Assembly (NCBI GenBank): GCA_013298145.1
Contig: JAAFJO010000003.1
Span: forward strand, 124,001 to 188,000
Direction of reading: 5' to 3'
Origin: Betaproteobacteria bacterium
GTDB taxonomy: Bacteria; Pseudomonadota; Gammaproteobacteria; Burkholderiales; Casimicrobiaceae
Length of the DNA: 64,000 bases
The position numbers and the translations under genes are program-made. The notes under the pieces were generated by a model that was given only the letters and a program-made list of their open reading frames with translations, was not told the DNA's origin and did not search any database. This document shows, piece after piece, positions 53,788 through 61,522 of this stretch (position 1 is the first letter of the stretch; every line of letters begins with the position of its first letter).

Positions 53788-55155
53788 ATGAGCCTGCAAC
53801 CTAACCCCCCGAAATCACCGCTCGACGCGCTGATGCGCGAGGCTGCCAAGCAAATGGAGAAAAAGCTGGGCGAGTGGCAAACACAGGCGGGCGGAAAAAC
53901 GACTGCCTCTGGCGGAGCAGAGCTTGCCAAGGCGCGAGAGAAGCTTCGTGCGCTCGCGACCGGTAACTCGGGCGGCGGCGGCGCGGATGGCATGGGGGTT
54001 GGCGGCAACATGTCGCCGCCGCCTCCGCCTGAGCCGCCGAAGAAGTCTTCGCTCGGCGAAACGGGCTCGCAAAAGTTTTTCAAGTGGATGATCGGAATCG
54101 GTATCACCCTATTTACGCTGAGTTTGGTCGGCGATATTGTCAAGAGCATCTTCCGGGGTATTTGGCGTCAGAGCCAGAATCAATCGGGCAGTGCGATTCA
54201 GAGTTTGCAGGGATTTAACTGGGAGAGTGTGATGAGTGGCTTCTTTAGTACGTTGGTACCGATTGCGATTTTTATCGTCGCGATCATTTTCGTCGTCAAG
54301 GCGATTCGCGTGGTGCCACAACAGCGCGCGTTCGTCATCGAGCGCCTCGGACGCTTTCATGCGGTTCTCGAGCCGGGGCTTCGTTTCACGATTCCCTTTG
54401 TAGATCGCATTTCTGCGAAACACGATTTGCGCGAGGTGCCGCTCGACGTGCCTTCGCAGGTGTGCATCACGCGAGACAACACGCAGCTTCAAGTGGATGG
54501 CGTGCTTTACTACCAAATCACCGACCCGAAGCTCGCGACGTATGGCTCGTCTAACTACATCGCTGCAATCACCCAGCTTTCGCAAACCACGTTGCGCAGC
54601 GTCATCGGTAAGCTCGAACTCGACAAGACCTTTGAAGAGCGCGACATGATCAACCACGCCATTGTGAATTCGCTGGATGAGGCCGCGATGAACTGGGGCG
54701 TGAAAGTGTTGCGCTACGAGATTAAAGATTTGACGCCGCCGAAAGAAATTCTGCACGCGATGCAAGCTCAGATTACTGCCGAGCGTGAGAAGCGCGCTTT
54801 GATTGCGGCGTCCGAAGGTCGCAAGCAAGAGCAAATCAACATCGCAATGGGTCAGAAAGAAGCCGCGATTGCGAAGTCCGAAGGCGACAAGATTTCCGAC
54901 ATCAATCAAGCGCAAGGTGAAGCCGCAGCGATTCTCGCGAAAGCTGAAGCCAATGCGGAAGCGATTCGCAAGATTGCGATGGCCATTGAGTCACAAGGCG
55001 GTTTGCAAGCGGTGAACTTGAAAGTGGCGGAGCAATATGTTGCAGCGCTTTCGAACATCGCGCGCGAAGGCAACACCATTGTCGTGCCGCAAAATTTGAC
55101 AGACATTGCAAGCCTTGTAACCACTGCGACGAGCGTGTTGAAGGCGACGAAATAG
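53788..55155 (+). CDS. Stomatin/paraslipin-type SPFH protein with long N-terminal extension
   Basis: A 455-residue membrane-bound scaffold protein. The SPFH domain begins near residue 172 (IRVVPQQRAFVIERLGRFHAVLEPGLRF) and ends in the coiled-coil ITAEREKRALIAASEGRKQ and the C-terminal IVVPQNLTDIASLV typical of QmcA/paraslipin. Usual family length is about 300, so ~150 residues are extra: a coiled-coil start, a Gly/Pro-rich stretch (MSPPPPPEPP) and an additional membrane helix (98-115), reminiscent of HflK N-termini. It follows the NfeD gene by 45 bases, its normal partner. The ATG at 53788 is the only good start. Confidence 0.92.
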   Translation: MSLQPNPPKSPLDALMREAAKQMEKKLGEWQTQAGGKTTASGGAELAKAREKLRALATGNSGGGGADGMGVGGNMSPPPPPEPPKKSSLGETGSQKFFKWMIGIGITLFTLSLVGDIVKSIFRGIWRQSQNQSGSAIQSLQGFNWESVMSGFFSTLVPIAIFIVAIIFVVKAIRVVPQQRAFVIERLGRFHAVLEPGLRFTIPFVDRISAKHDLREVPLDVPSQVCITRDNTQLQVDGVLYYQITDPKLATYGSSNYIAAITQLSQTTLRSVIGKLELDKTFEERDMINHAIVNSLDEAAMNWGVKVLRYEIKDLTPPKEILHAMQAQITAEREKRALIAASEGRKQEQINIAMGQKEAAIAKSEGDKISDINQAQGEAAAILAKAEANAEAIRKIAMAIESQGGLQAVNLKVAEQYVAALSNIAREGNTIVVPQNLTDIASLVTTATSVLKATK

Positions 55156-55211
55156 TTTTCACGCGTCGACCCGTTGAAACCCGCCGCAAAGGGCGCAGAA
55201 AGGAAGCTTCG

Positions 55212-55946
55212 ATGAAGGCAGCAAAACGTTTCTCTATTGCAGCGATTGCATCAATCGCTGCGCTCTCGCTCGTGGCATGCGAAGAGGTGACGATCAAAGT
55301 CGGTCACAAAAACGGCGTGAAAGGCAGCGGTGTTTCGGCAACTGAAACGCGGGCGATGTCCGAATTCACGGGGGTCGAACTCGCGGGCGTGGGTAAGCTC
55401 TTGCTGAAAGTGGGCGAGGGCACGACGTATTCGGTGAAGTTGACGGGTGACGATAACTTGCTGCCCTTCATCGAGACCGTAGTCACCGGAAATACGCTCT
55501 CGATTCGCCCCAAGGACTCGATCTCGCTCAGTAACAGCGTGGGCTTCACCTACGAAGTCACTGCGCCAAAGATTGAAAAAATCGAATCGAGCGGTGCGGC
55601 CTCGGTGGAGGGATCGGGCTTTCGTGGCGGTAAGTTGGCGTTGGATGTTTCCGGCGTAGGCAGCGTAAAACTTGCCGGACGAGTCGATGAATTCCGCGCC
55701 GACCTTTCCGGCGCTGGCAGCCTTAATTCTTCAGAGCTCATTGCAAACGATGTGCGAGTCGAGTTGTCTGGCGTTGGGAGTGCAGACGTGCAGGCTAACC
55801 AGCGAATGCGTGGCAGCGTGAGCGGTCTCGGTTCGATCAATTGGCGTGGCGATGCAACCGACGTGAAGACCGATGTGTCCGGGCTGGGCAGTGTGCGCAA
55901 ATCGGGCGAATCAAAGAAAACTGCGGACACCAAAGTCAATGTTTGA
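55212..55946 (+). CDS. DUF2807 (GIN domain) lipoprotein
   Basis: A 244-residue protein with a lipoprotein signal ending in the lipobox LVAC (Cys at about residue 23). The mature part is a repetitive beta-helix-like DUF2807 domain with recurring G-S/A-G turns (ELAGVGKLLLKVG, ASVEGSGFRGG, DVSGVGSVKLAG, DLSGAGSL, ELSGVGSADV, GSVSGLGSINW). This head-like GIN domain occurs in envelope adhesin-type proteins; the role is unknown. AGGAAG lies eight bases before the ATG. The next small gene overlaps its end by eight bases. Confidence 0.88.
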   Translation: MKAAKRFSIAAIASIAALSLVACEEVTIKVGHKNGVKGSGVSATETRAMSEFTGVELAGVGKLLLKVGEGTTYSVKLTGDDNLLPFIETVVTGNTLSIRPKDSISLSNSVGFTYEVTAPKIEKIESSGAASVEGSGFRGGKLALDVSGVGSVKLAGRVDEFRADLSGAGSLNSSELIANDVRVELSGVGSADVQANQRMRGSVSGLGSINWRGDATDVKTDVSGLGSVRKSGESKKTADTKVNV

Positions 55947-56127
55947 TTTTGCACAGGCGCTGCGCGCGTTTGCACAACGGCACGTTGTTTTGATCGTTCT
56001 GATCGCTTTGGCGATTGTTTTCTACGCGATCGGATTCAAGAAAGGATCGATGATCGCGTTCGCGCTCGGGTTTCTGTTTGAGCTTGGTTTTTGGGCGAGG
56101 CTTTTTCGTTCGGATCGGCGCAAATGA
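55939..56127 (+). CDS. Small membrane protein (62 residues)
   Basis: From the ATG at 55939, overlapping the stop of the DUF2807 gene, a 62-residue protein is encoded with a short amphipathic start (FDFAQALRAFAQRH) and two membrane segments (VVLIVLIALAIVFYAIGF and MIAFALGFLFELGFW), ending in a basic tail RLFRSDRRK. The overlap suggests translational coupling. The family is not recognised; the composition and positive-inside tail support a real protein. The track's longer frame runs through the DUF2807 gene. Confidence 0.7.
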   Translation: MFDFAQALRAFAQRHVVLIVLIALAIVFYAIGFKKGSMIAFALGFLFELGFWARLFRSDRRK

Positions 56128-56158
56128 TGGGCGCGCTGGTCACTGCAAATGGCGCGAT

Positions 56159-56401
56159 TCAGCCTTTTTGATCGTACGACTTAAAGCGGACCACTTCGCT
56201 ACTGCGGAGCGCCTTGTGTTTGGTGCCTCGACCTGTCACGCGTTTGCGCCAACGCTCGAAGCTTGATCGCGTGAGTGCACCGCGCATCAGCGCGACCACT
56301 GCCGATTCGTTGAGTTGAAATTGCACTTCGATCGCTTCAAACGGGGTTCGATCTTCCCAGGCCATTTGAATTACTCGGTCACGCTCTGCGTCGGTCAACA
56401 T
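56159..56401 (-). CDS. DUF2805/TIGR03643 family protein
   Basis: An 80-residue helical protein matching the TIGR03643 pattern almost throughout: ERDRVIQMAWEDRTPFEAIE, QFQLNESAVVALMRGALT, SSFERWRKRVTGRGTKH. Function is unknown; its helix-turn-helix-like start suggests nucleic-acid contact. It lies on the opposite strand just after the small membrane gene and ahead of the tRNA. Confidence 0.9.
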   Translation of the reverse strand: MLTDAERDRVIQMAWEDRTPFEAIEVQFQLNESAVVALMRGALTRSSFERWRKRVTGRGTKHKALRSSEVVRFKSYDQKG

Positions 56402-56536
56402 GAAATAAATGAAAACGAGGAATGGGGGCCGCGGGCCCGACGTGCGAAGCTCTCGTTACGAGGGCGTCACCCGATTTTCTCTTGTTTCGCTCCGCCTCAC
56501 TCCGGGCCTCATCGGTGCGCAGGTCGCCCTTGTGGC

Positions 56537-56542
56537 TATAAT
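56537..56542 (+). promoter_or_regulatory. -10 element of tRNA-Val
   Basis: A perfect TATAAT lies 11 bases upstream of the mature tRNA 5' end, placing the start of transcription just ahead of the tRNA. The -35 region is weak. Confidence 0.6.
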
Positions 56543-56553
56543 TTGAGATTCGC

Positions 56554-56630
56554 AGAGACATAGCTCAGTTGGTTAGAGCACCACCTTGACATGGTGGGGG
56601 TCGTTGGTTCGAATCCAATTGTCTCTACCA
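56554..56630 (+). tRNA. tRNA-Val (anticodon GAC)
   Basis: A 77-base cloverleaf with encoded CCA. The acceptor stem AGAGACA / TGTCTCT pairs fully, the D-arm contains AGCTCAGTTGGTTAGAGC, the anticodon stem CCACC / GGTGG frames the loop TTGACAT (anticodon GAC), and the T-loop is GGTTCGAATCC. The discriminator base is A. It reads GUC valine codons. Confidence 0.97.
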
Positions 56631-56757
56631 GTTTCAACAACCGTTTACCAATAAGGGATGCCGAAGAATGCCGCGAACTCGTACCACGACAGGAGTTTTT
56701 TCCCGCCGAGGTTGATTCGTTTGCGGTTGCGCGTTCATGCGTAACGGTTCAAAAGAA

Positions 56758-56780
56758 AAGCAGCTTCGGCTGCTTTTTTT
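56758..56780 (+). terminator. Rho-independent terminator between tRNA-Val and thrS
   Basis: Stem AAGCAGC / GCTGCTT with tetraloop TTCG, followed by a run of Ts. It ends the tRNA transcript; thrS then starts 59 bases later from its own promoter or by read-through. Confidence 0.88.
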
Positions 56781-56838
56781 ATTCCTCTCTCCCACCGCGT
56801 GTGAGAGGTGACACAAAGTCCGCTGAGAGAGAAAAGTC

Positions 56839-58758
56839 ATGATTCAAGTCACACTCCCCGACGGCTCCGTCCGTTCTTTTGAAAAACCCGTCTCCGTTGG
56901 CGAGGTCGCCGCGAACATCGGTGCCGGACTCGCGAAAGCCGCGCTCGCAGGCAAAGTTGATGGGAAACTCGTAGATACAAGCCACATCATCAATACGCCA
57001 GTTAACCTGGGCATCGTGACTGAAAAAGATAAAGACGGTTTAGAGGTTATTCGGCACTCTACCGCTCATCTTTTGGCTTATGCGGTGAAAGAGTTGTTCC
57101 CTGAGGCGCAAGTCACGATCGGCCCCGTGATCGAAGACGGTTTCTATTACGACTTTTCGTACAAGCGCCCGTTCACGCCGGAAGACCTTGCCAAGATCGA
57201 AGCGAAGATGGCAGAACTCGCGAAGAAGGACGAAAAGGTCGAGCGCAAAGTGTTGCCACGCGACGAAGCGGTTGCGTATTTCAAAGGCATCGGCGAAGCG
57301 TACAAGGCCGAAATCATCGCAAGCATTCCGTCGAACGAGGACGTTTCGCTCTACAGCGAAGGCGCGTTCACGGATTTGTGTCGTGGGCCACACGTGCCGT
57401 CTACTGGCAAGCTAAAGCATTTCAAATTGATGAAAGTCGCAGGCGCGTACTGGCGTGGCGATCATCGCAATGAGATGCTGACGCGTATTTACGGCACTGC
57501 GTGGGCGAAGAAAGAAGACCTCGAACAGTATCTCTTCCGTCTTGAAGAAGCCGAGAAGCGCGATCATCGAAAAATTGGCCGATTGCTCGATCTCTTCCAC
57601 GTGCAAGATGAAGCGCCGGGTATGGTGTTTTGGCATCCGAACGGCTGGCGCGTCTGGCAGGTGGTTGAGCAGTACATGAGGAAGGTTTACGAGAACAACG
57701 GCTATCAGGAAGTGAAAGGCCCGCAAATTCTCGACCGTACGTTGTGGGAGAAATCCGGGCATTGGGAGAACTACAAAGACAACATGTTCACCACGGAATC
57801 GGAGAAGCGCACGTACGCGGTGAAGCCGATGAACTGCCCCGGCCATCTTCAGATTTACAACGCGGGGCTGCATTCGTACAAAGAGCTTCCGCTTCGTTAC
57901 GGTGAATTTGGCTCGTGTCATCGCAACGAATCGAGCGGCTCGCTGCACGGCATCATGCGCGTGCGTGGGTTCACGCAAGACGACGGCCACATTTTTTGCA
58001 CAGAAGACCAGATTCAGTCCGAATGTGTCGCGTTTAACGAACTGCTCAAGAAGGTCTACGCTGATTTCGGGTTCACCGACATCATCTACAAGATTTCCAC
58101 CCGTCCGGAAAAGCGCGTGGGATCGGACGAGGTGTGGGATAAAGCGGAACACGCGTTGAAATCTGCGCTCGATTCGGTGGGGGCGCCTTGGGAAGAGCTC
58201 AAAGGCGAGGGCGCGTTCTACGGTCCAAAGATTGAATATTCGCTCAAAGACGCGTTAGGTCGCGTCTGGCAGTGCGGAACGATGCAAGTTGACTTCAACA
58301 TGCCGCAGCGCCTAGGCGCGGAATATGTTGGGGAAGACAACAGTCGCCGTCATCCTGTCATGCTGCATCGCGCGATTTTGGGCTCCCTGGAGCGTTTCAT
58401 TGGGATCTTGATCGAAAACTACGCGGGTGCGCTACCGCTCTGGCTTGCGCCGCGCCAGCTGGCGGTGGCATCGATCACGTCGGAACAGAACGAATACGTC
58501 GAGGGCGTCGTGCAACGGCTCAAAGCGGCCGGACTTCGTGCGGAGTCAGACTTGAGGGCAGACAAGATATCCTATAAAATCCGGGAGTTAAGCCTACAAA
58601 AGCTCCCGTACATTGCTGTATGTGGCGCAAAAGAGGCTGAAGCGGGCACTGTCGCAGTACGCGGCCGCGGAAACGTCGATCTCGGCGTGATGTCGGTTGA
58701 AAAGTTCATCGAACTCTGCGTTTCCGAAAATAAACCGGGTGCCCACCTTGCTGCGTAA
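56839..58758 (+). CDS. thrS: Threonyl-tRNA synthetase
   Basis: A 639-residue class II synthetase charging tRNA-Thr with editing of mischarged serine. The N-terminal TGS domain ([20 protein letters not shown]) is followed by the editing domain ([19 protein letters not shown] with HxxxH-type zinc site), then the catalytic core with [12 protein letters not shown] and motif 2 [12 protein letters not shown], and the anticodon-binding end. Full length. It starts the thrS-infC-rpmI-rplT-pheS-pheT-ihfA run. Confidence 0.98.
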   Translation: MIQVTLPDGSVRSFEKPVSVGEVAANIGAGLAKAALAGKVDGKLVDTSHIINTPVNLGIVTEKDKDGLEVIRHSTAHLLAYAVKELFPEAQVTIGPVIEDGFYYDFSYKRPFTPEDLAKIEAKMAELAKKDEKVERKVLPRDEAVAYFKGIGEAYKAEIIASIPSNEDVSLYSEGAFTDLCRGPHVPSTGKLKHFKLMKVAGAYWRGDHRNEMLTRIYGTAWAKKEDLEQYLFRLEEAEKRDHRKIGRLLDLFHVQDEAPGMVFWHPNGWRVWQVVEQYMRKVYENNGYQEVKGPQILDRTLWEKSGHWENYKDNMFTTESEKRTYAVKPMNCPGHLQIYNAGLHSYKELPLRYGEFGSCHRNESSGSLHGIMRVRGFTQDDGHIFCTEDQIQSECVAFNELLKKVYADFGFTDIIYKISTRPEKRVGSDEVWDKAEHALKSALDSVGAPWEELKGEGAFYGPKIEYSLKDALGRVWQCGTMQVDFNMPQRLGAEYVGEDNSRRHPVMLHRAILGSLERFIGILIENYAGALPLWLAPRQLAVASITSEQNEYVEGVVQRLKAAGLRAESDLRADKISYKIRELSLQKLPYIAVCGAKEAEAGTVAVRGRGNVDLGVMSVEKFIELCVSENKPGAHLAA

Positions 58759-58788
58759 ACGCACGTAATTACATATTGGAGTTGTCAC

Positions 58789-59406
58789 ATAGCCGATAAA
58801 GAAAATCGAATCAACCGTGAGATCACCGCTCCCGAGGTTCGACTGATAGATAAAGACGGTGAGCAGGCCGGCATCAAAACGCTTCGCGAAGCGCTTGCGA
58901 TGGCCGAAGACGCTGAGCTTGATCTGGTGGAAATCGCGCCAACCGCGCAACCGCCAGTGTGCAGGATCATGGACTTTGGAAAGTTCAAGTTCCAGGAAGC
59001 TAAGCGACTGTCGGAGGCAAAGTCGAAGCAAAAGCAGATTGAAATTAAAGAGATCAAACTGCGACCGCAAACCGACGAGCACGACTATCAGATCAAGATG
59101 CGAAAGATTCGCGAGTTCGTAGCCGAAGGCGATAAGGTGAAAATCACTTTGCGTTTCCGGGGCCGCGAAATGGCGCATCAAGAATTTGGTGTAAGACAAC
59201 TCGAGCGTATCCGCGCGGACACCGACGAAATTTGTGTCGTCGAGCAATGGCCGCGCCTCGAAGGCAGACTCATGGTGATGATGCTTGCCGCGAAAAAGAA
59301 AGCGGTTCCTACAGGCGGAAAAGACGCCAGTAAGAAACCTACCGAATCGACGTCTGCGGGCAAGCCTGCGGAAGTCAAACCAGTGGCGGCGAAAGCAGCC
59401 GCGTAG
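58789..59406 (+). CDS. infC: Translation initiation factor IF-3, starting at ATA
   Basis: IF-3 keeps the 30S subunit free and checks start codons. The track reports only an ATG-initiated frame from 58900, which loses part of the N-terminal domain. Reading upstream in the same frame gives [20 protein letters not shown] from an ATA at 58789, with GGAG seven bases before it. infC genes use rare starts (AUU in E. coli) so that IF-3 can repress its own translation; ATA fits. The total of 205 residues equals the family size, with both IF-3 domains and a short Ala/Lys-rich tail. thrS ends 30 bases upstream. Confidence 0.93.
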   Translation: MADKENRINREITAPEVRLIDKDGEQAGIKTLREALAMAEDAELDLVEIAPTAQPPVCRIMDFGKFKFQEAKRLSEAKSKQKQIEIKEIKLRPQTDEHDYQIKMRKIREFVAEGDKVKITLRFRGREMAHQEFGVRQLERIRADTDEICVVEQWPRLEGRLMVMMLAAKKKAVPTGGKDASKKPTESTSAGKPAEVKPVAAKAAA

Positions 59407-59509
59407 TGCAGAAGCACCCCTCGCGGGGTAAATACAGCGAGCCTGGGGCTCCAAAGAGTGTCGTGTAGTGCGGCACCGCCTCGGCTAGCAACATAAAAGG
59501 AATAGGCAC

Positions 59510-59707
59510 ATGCCTAAGATGAAAACCAAAAAGGCCGCGTCAAAGCGGCTGAAGGCGCGTAAAAGCGGCAGCATCAAGCGCGCCCACGCGACCAAGCGTC
59601 ACATCCTCACGAAGCGCACGACGAAAAACAAGCGTCAGCTTCGTGGCACGTTAACCATTCACGTGAGCGATGAAGGCCGTGTGGCCAAAATGCTCCCGTA
59701 CGCGTAA
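59510..59707 (+). CDS. rpmI: 50S ribosomal protein L35
   Basis: A 65-residue basic ribosomal protein with the L35 pattern [20 protein letters not shown], a [17 protein letters not shown] core and ending MLPYA. AGGAAT lies ahead of the start codon. It is followed 14 bases later by rplT. The leader between infC and rpmI (about 100 bases) contains small GC-rich stems that could serve L20 autoregulation as in E. coli; this was not verified. Confidence 0.97.
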   Translation: MPKMKTKKAASKRLKARKSGSIKRAHATKRHILTKRTTKNKRQLRGTLTIHVSDEGRVAKMLPYA

Positions 59708-59721
59708 GGAGGGATTGAAAG

Positions 59722-60072
59722 ATGCCTCGCGTAAAACGTGGTGTAACAGCCCGCGCTCGTCACAAGAAAATGATCGCGATGGCCAAAGGCTATCGTGGTC
59801 GTCGTAACAATGTTTATCGTGTTGCCAAGCAAGCCGTCATGCGCGCTGGCCAGTACGCATACCGTGATCGTCGCAATAAGAAGCGCGATTTCCGTGCGCT
59901 CTGGATCACGCGTATCAACGCAGCAGCTCGCGAATGCGGCATGAAGTATTCAACCTTCATGGGCGCACTCAAGAAGGCAATGATCGAGATCGATCGTAAA
60001 GTGCTCTCAGACATGGCCGTTTTCGACATGCCTGCGTTTAGCGCGCTCGTAGAGCGCGTGAAGAAGGCGTAA
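59722..60072 (+). CDS. rplT: 50S ribosomal protein L20
   Basis: A 116-residue 23S rRNA-binding assembly protein. [28 protein letters not shown] and [20 protein letters not shown] are the standard signatures. L20 in other bacteria represses its own operon by binding the leader. The start follows an AAGGAGGG site. A terminator lies downstream. Confidence 0.98.
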   Translation: MPRVKRGVTARARHKKMIAMAKGYRGRRNNVYRVAKQAVMRAGQYAYRDRRNKKRDFRALWITRINAAARECGMKYSTFMGALKKAMIEIDRKVLSDMAVFDMPAFSALVERVKKA

Positions 60073-60109
60073 GCCTCCCACTTTACCGCTCTAGAGCAAC
60101 CCAAAAAAG

Positions 60110-60130
60110 GGAGGCGTAAGCCTCCTTTTT
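60110..60130 (+). terminator. Rho-independent terminator after rplT
   Basis: Stem GGAGGC / GCCTCC with loop GTAA, preceded by A-run and followed by TTTTT and a further T-rich stretch. It splits rplT from pheS. Confidence 0.88.
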
Positions 60131-60157
60131 CTTTTTCTGGTAGTCGGTCTTAATGTT

Positions 60158-60249
60158 TGTCATTCCCGCGAAAGCGGGAACCCACACTTAGCGTCATGGT
60201 GATGTTGAGCTGCGGGATAAAGTATGTTCCCGCTTTCGCGGGAATGACA
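60158..60249. repeat. Inverted-repeat element with perfect 23-base ends, copy 2
   Basis: TGTCATTCCCGCGAAAGCGGGAA at the left is the exact reverse complement of the right end TTCCCGCTTTCGCGGGAATGACA, 46 unique bases apart. It belongs to the widespread proteobacterial GTCATTCCCGC repeats and sits between the rplT terminator and pheS. Confidence 0.9.
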
Positions 60250-60263
60250 GAAGAGAGTAGTCG

Positions 60264-61355
60264 ATGAACAAAGTCGAATCAACGCAACGCGCAGCACCTG
60301 AGAGCATGGTTCCTGTTGGAGTAGTACCCACGACCATTGTCCAGGCTGCGATGTCAGACTTCCAAGCTTGTACAACTCACGCTGCACTCGAGAACGCAAA
60401 ATCGCGATATCTAGGAAAAAGTGGCCTTATTACTGAGCGGCTCAAGGGCCTAAGCGAGCTTACGCCGGAACACAAGAAAGTTCACGGTGCGGAGATCAAT
60501 CGAGATAAGGACTCCATCGAGGCTGCATACAAATCGCGTCGCGGTGAGCTTGAAACCGAAGCGTTGAACGCGAAGCTCGCAGCGGAATCCATCGACGTCA
60601 CTCTACCCGGACGTGGTCGCGGCACGGGCGGTATTCATCCGGTGATTCAAACGTGGCAGCGCTGCGAAGAGATCTTCGGCTCGATTGGCTTTGACGTGGC
60701 GGACGGCCCTGAGATCGAAGCCGATTGGTACAACTTCACCGCGCTCAATAACCCGCCGAACCATCCCGCGCGTTCGATGCAAGACACGTTCTATGTCGAT
60801 ATGAACGGCACCGATGGTTTGCCGCTCTTGCTGCGCACGCACACCTCGCCCATGCAGGTGCGCTACGCGAAGATGCATGCCGACGACTTAACGAACAACG
60901 GCAAACCCATCAAGGTGATCGCGCCAGGGCGCACCTATCGCGTCGATAGTGACGCGACGCATTCGCCGATGTTTCATCAGATTGAAGGTTTGTGGATCGA
61001 CGAAAACATTTCGTTCGCCGACCTGAAGGGCGTGTACACGGATTTTCTGCGCCGCTTCTTCGAAACCGACGCGCTGCAAGTGCGCTTCCGCCCGAGCTAT
61101 TTTCCGTTCACGGAGCCCTCCGCTGAAATCGACATGAAGTTCGACTCGGGACCACTCAAAGGGCGTTGGCTCGAGATTTCCGGCTCGGGGCAAGTGCATC
61201 CATCGGTCGTTAAGAACTTCGGACTCGATCCTGAACGCTTCATCGGTTTTGCGTTTGGTTCGGGGCTTGAACGCCTCACGATGTTGAAACACGGTATTGG
61301 CGATTTGCGATTGTTCTTTGAGGGCGATTTGCGGTTCCTGAAACAGTTTGCTTAG
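60264..61355 (+). CDS. pheS: Phenylalanyl-tRNA synthetase alpha subunit
   Basis: A 363-residue class II catalytic subunit that works as an alpha2-beta2 enzyme with PheT. The core shows [19 protein letters not shown], the motif 2 region [25 protein letters not shown] and the motif 3 [23 protein letters not shown]. The N-terminal coiled coil (residues about 30-90) for tRNA contact is present. The ATG at 60264 has a 26-residue leader before the coiled coil that is a little longer than usual; an internal start at MVPVG or MSDFQ is possible. Confidence 0.97.
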   Translation: MNKVESTQRAAPESMVPVGVVPTTIVQAAMSDFQACTTHAALENAKSRYLGKSGLITERLKGLSELTPEHKKVHGAEINRDKDSIEAAYKSRRGELETEALNAKLAAESIDVTLPGRGRGTGGIHPVIQTWQRCEEIFGSIGFDVADGPEIEADWYNFTALNNPPNHPARSMQDTFYVDMNGTDGLPLLLRTHTSPMQVRYAKMHADDLTNNGKPIKVIAPGRTYRVDSDATHSPMFHQIEGLWIDENISFADLKGVYTDFLRRFFETDALQVRFRPSYFPFTEPSAEIDMKFDSGPLKGRWLEISGSGQVHPSVVKNFGLDPERFIGFAFGSGLERLTMLKHGIGDLRLFFEGDLRFLKQFA

Positions 61356-61363
61356 CTTTTGTT

Positions 61364-61470
61364 GTCATCCCCGCGAAGGCGGGGACCCAGTCCCTGACAA
61401 GTGAAACTCAAGAATCGTGTTTTGGTAAACGCAAAGTCCCGGTCTGGGTCCCCGCCTTCGCGGGGATGAC
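61364..61470. repeat. Inverted-repeat element with perfect 27-base ends, copy 3
   Basis: GTCATCCCCGCGAAGGCGGGGACCCAG and its exact reverse complement CTGGGTCCCCGCCTTCGCGGGGATGAC bracket a 53-base interior. It starts eight bases after the pheS stop and lies inside the pheS-pheT operon, so it is transcribed. Same family as 51666. Confidence 0.92.
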
Positions 61471-61522
61471 GGCACGTTATGTTGGCTTGGCTCTCCATTG
61501 AAGCTCCATCGAAATCGAACTT

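Noticed and set aside
58900-59406. infC beginning at ATG 58900
   Set aside because: Would remove a large part of the conserved IF-3 N-terminal domain; the ATA at 58789 fits better.
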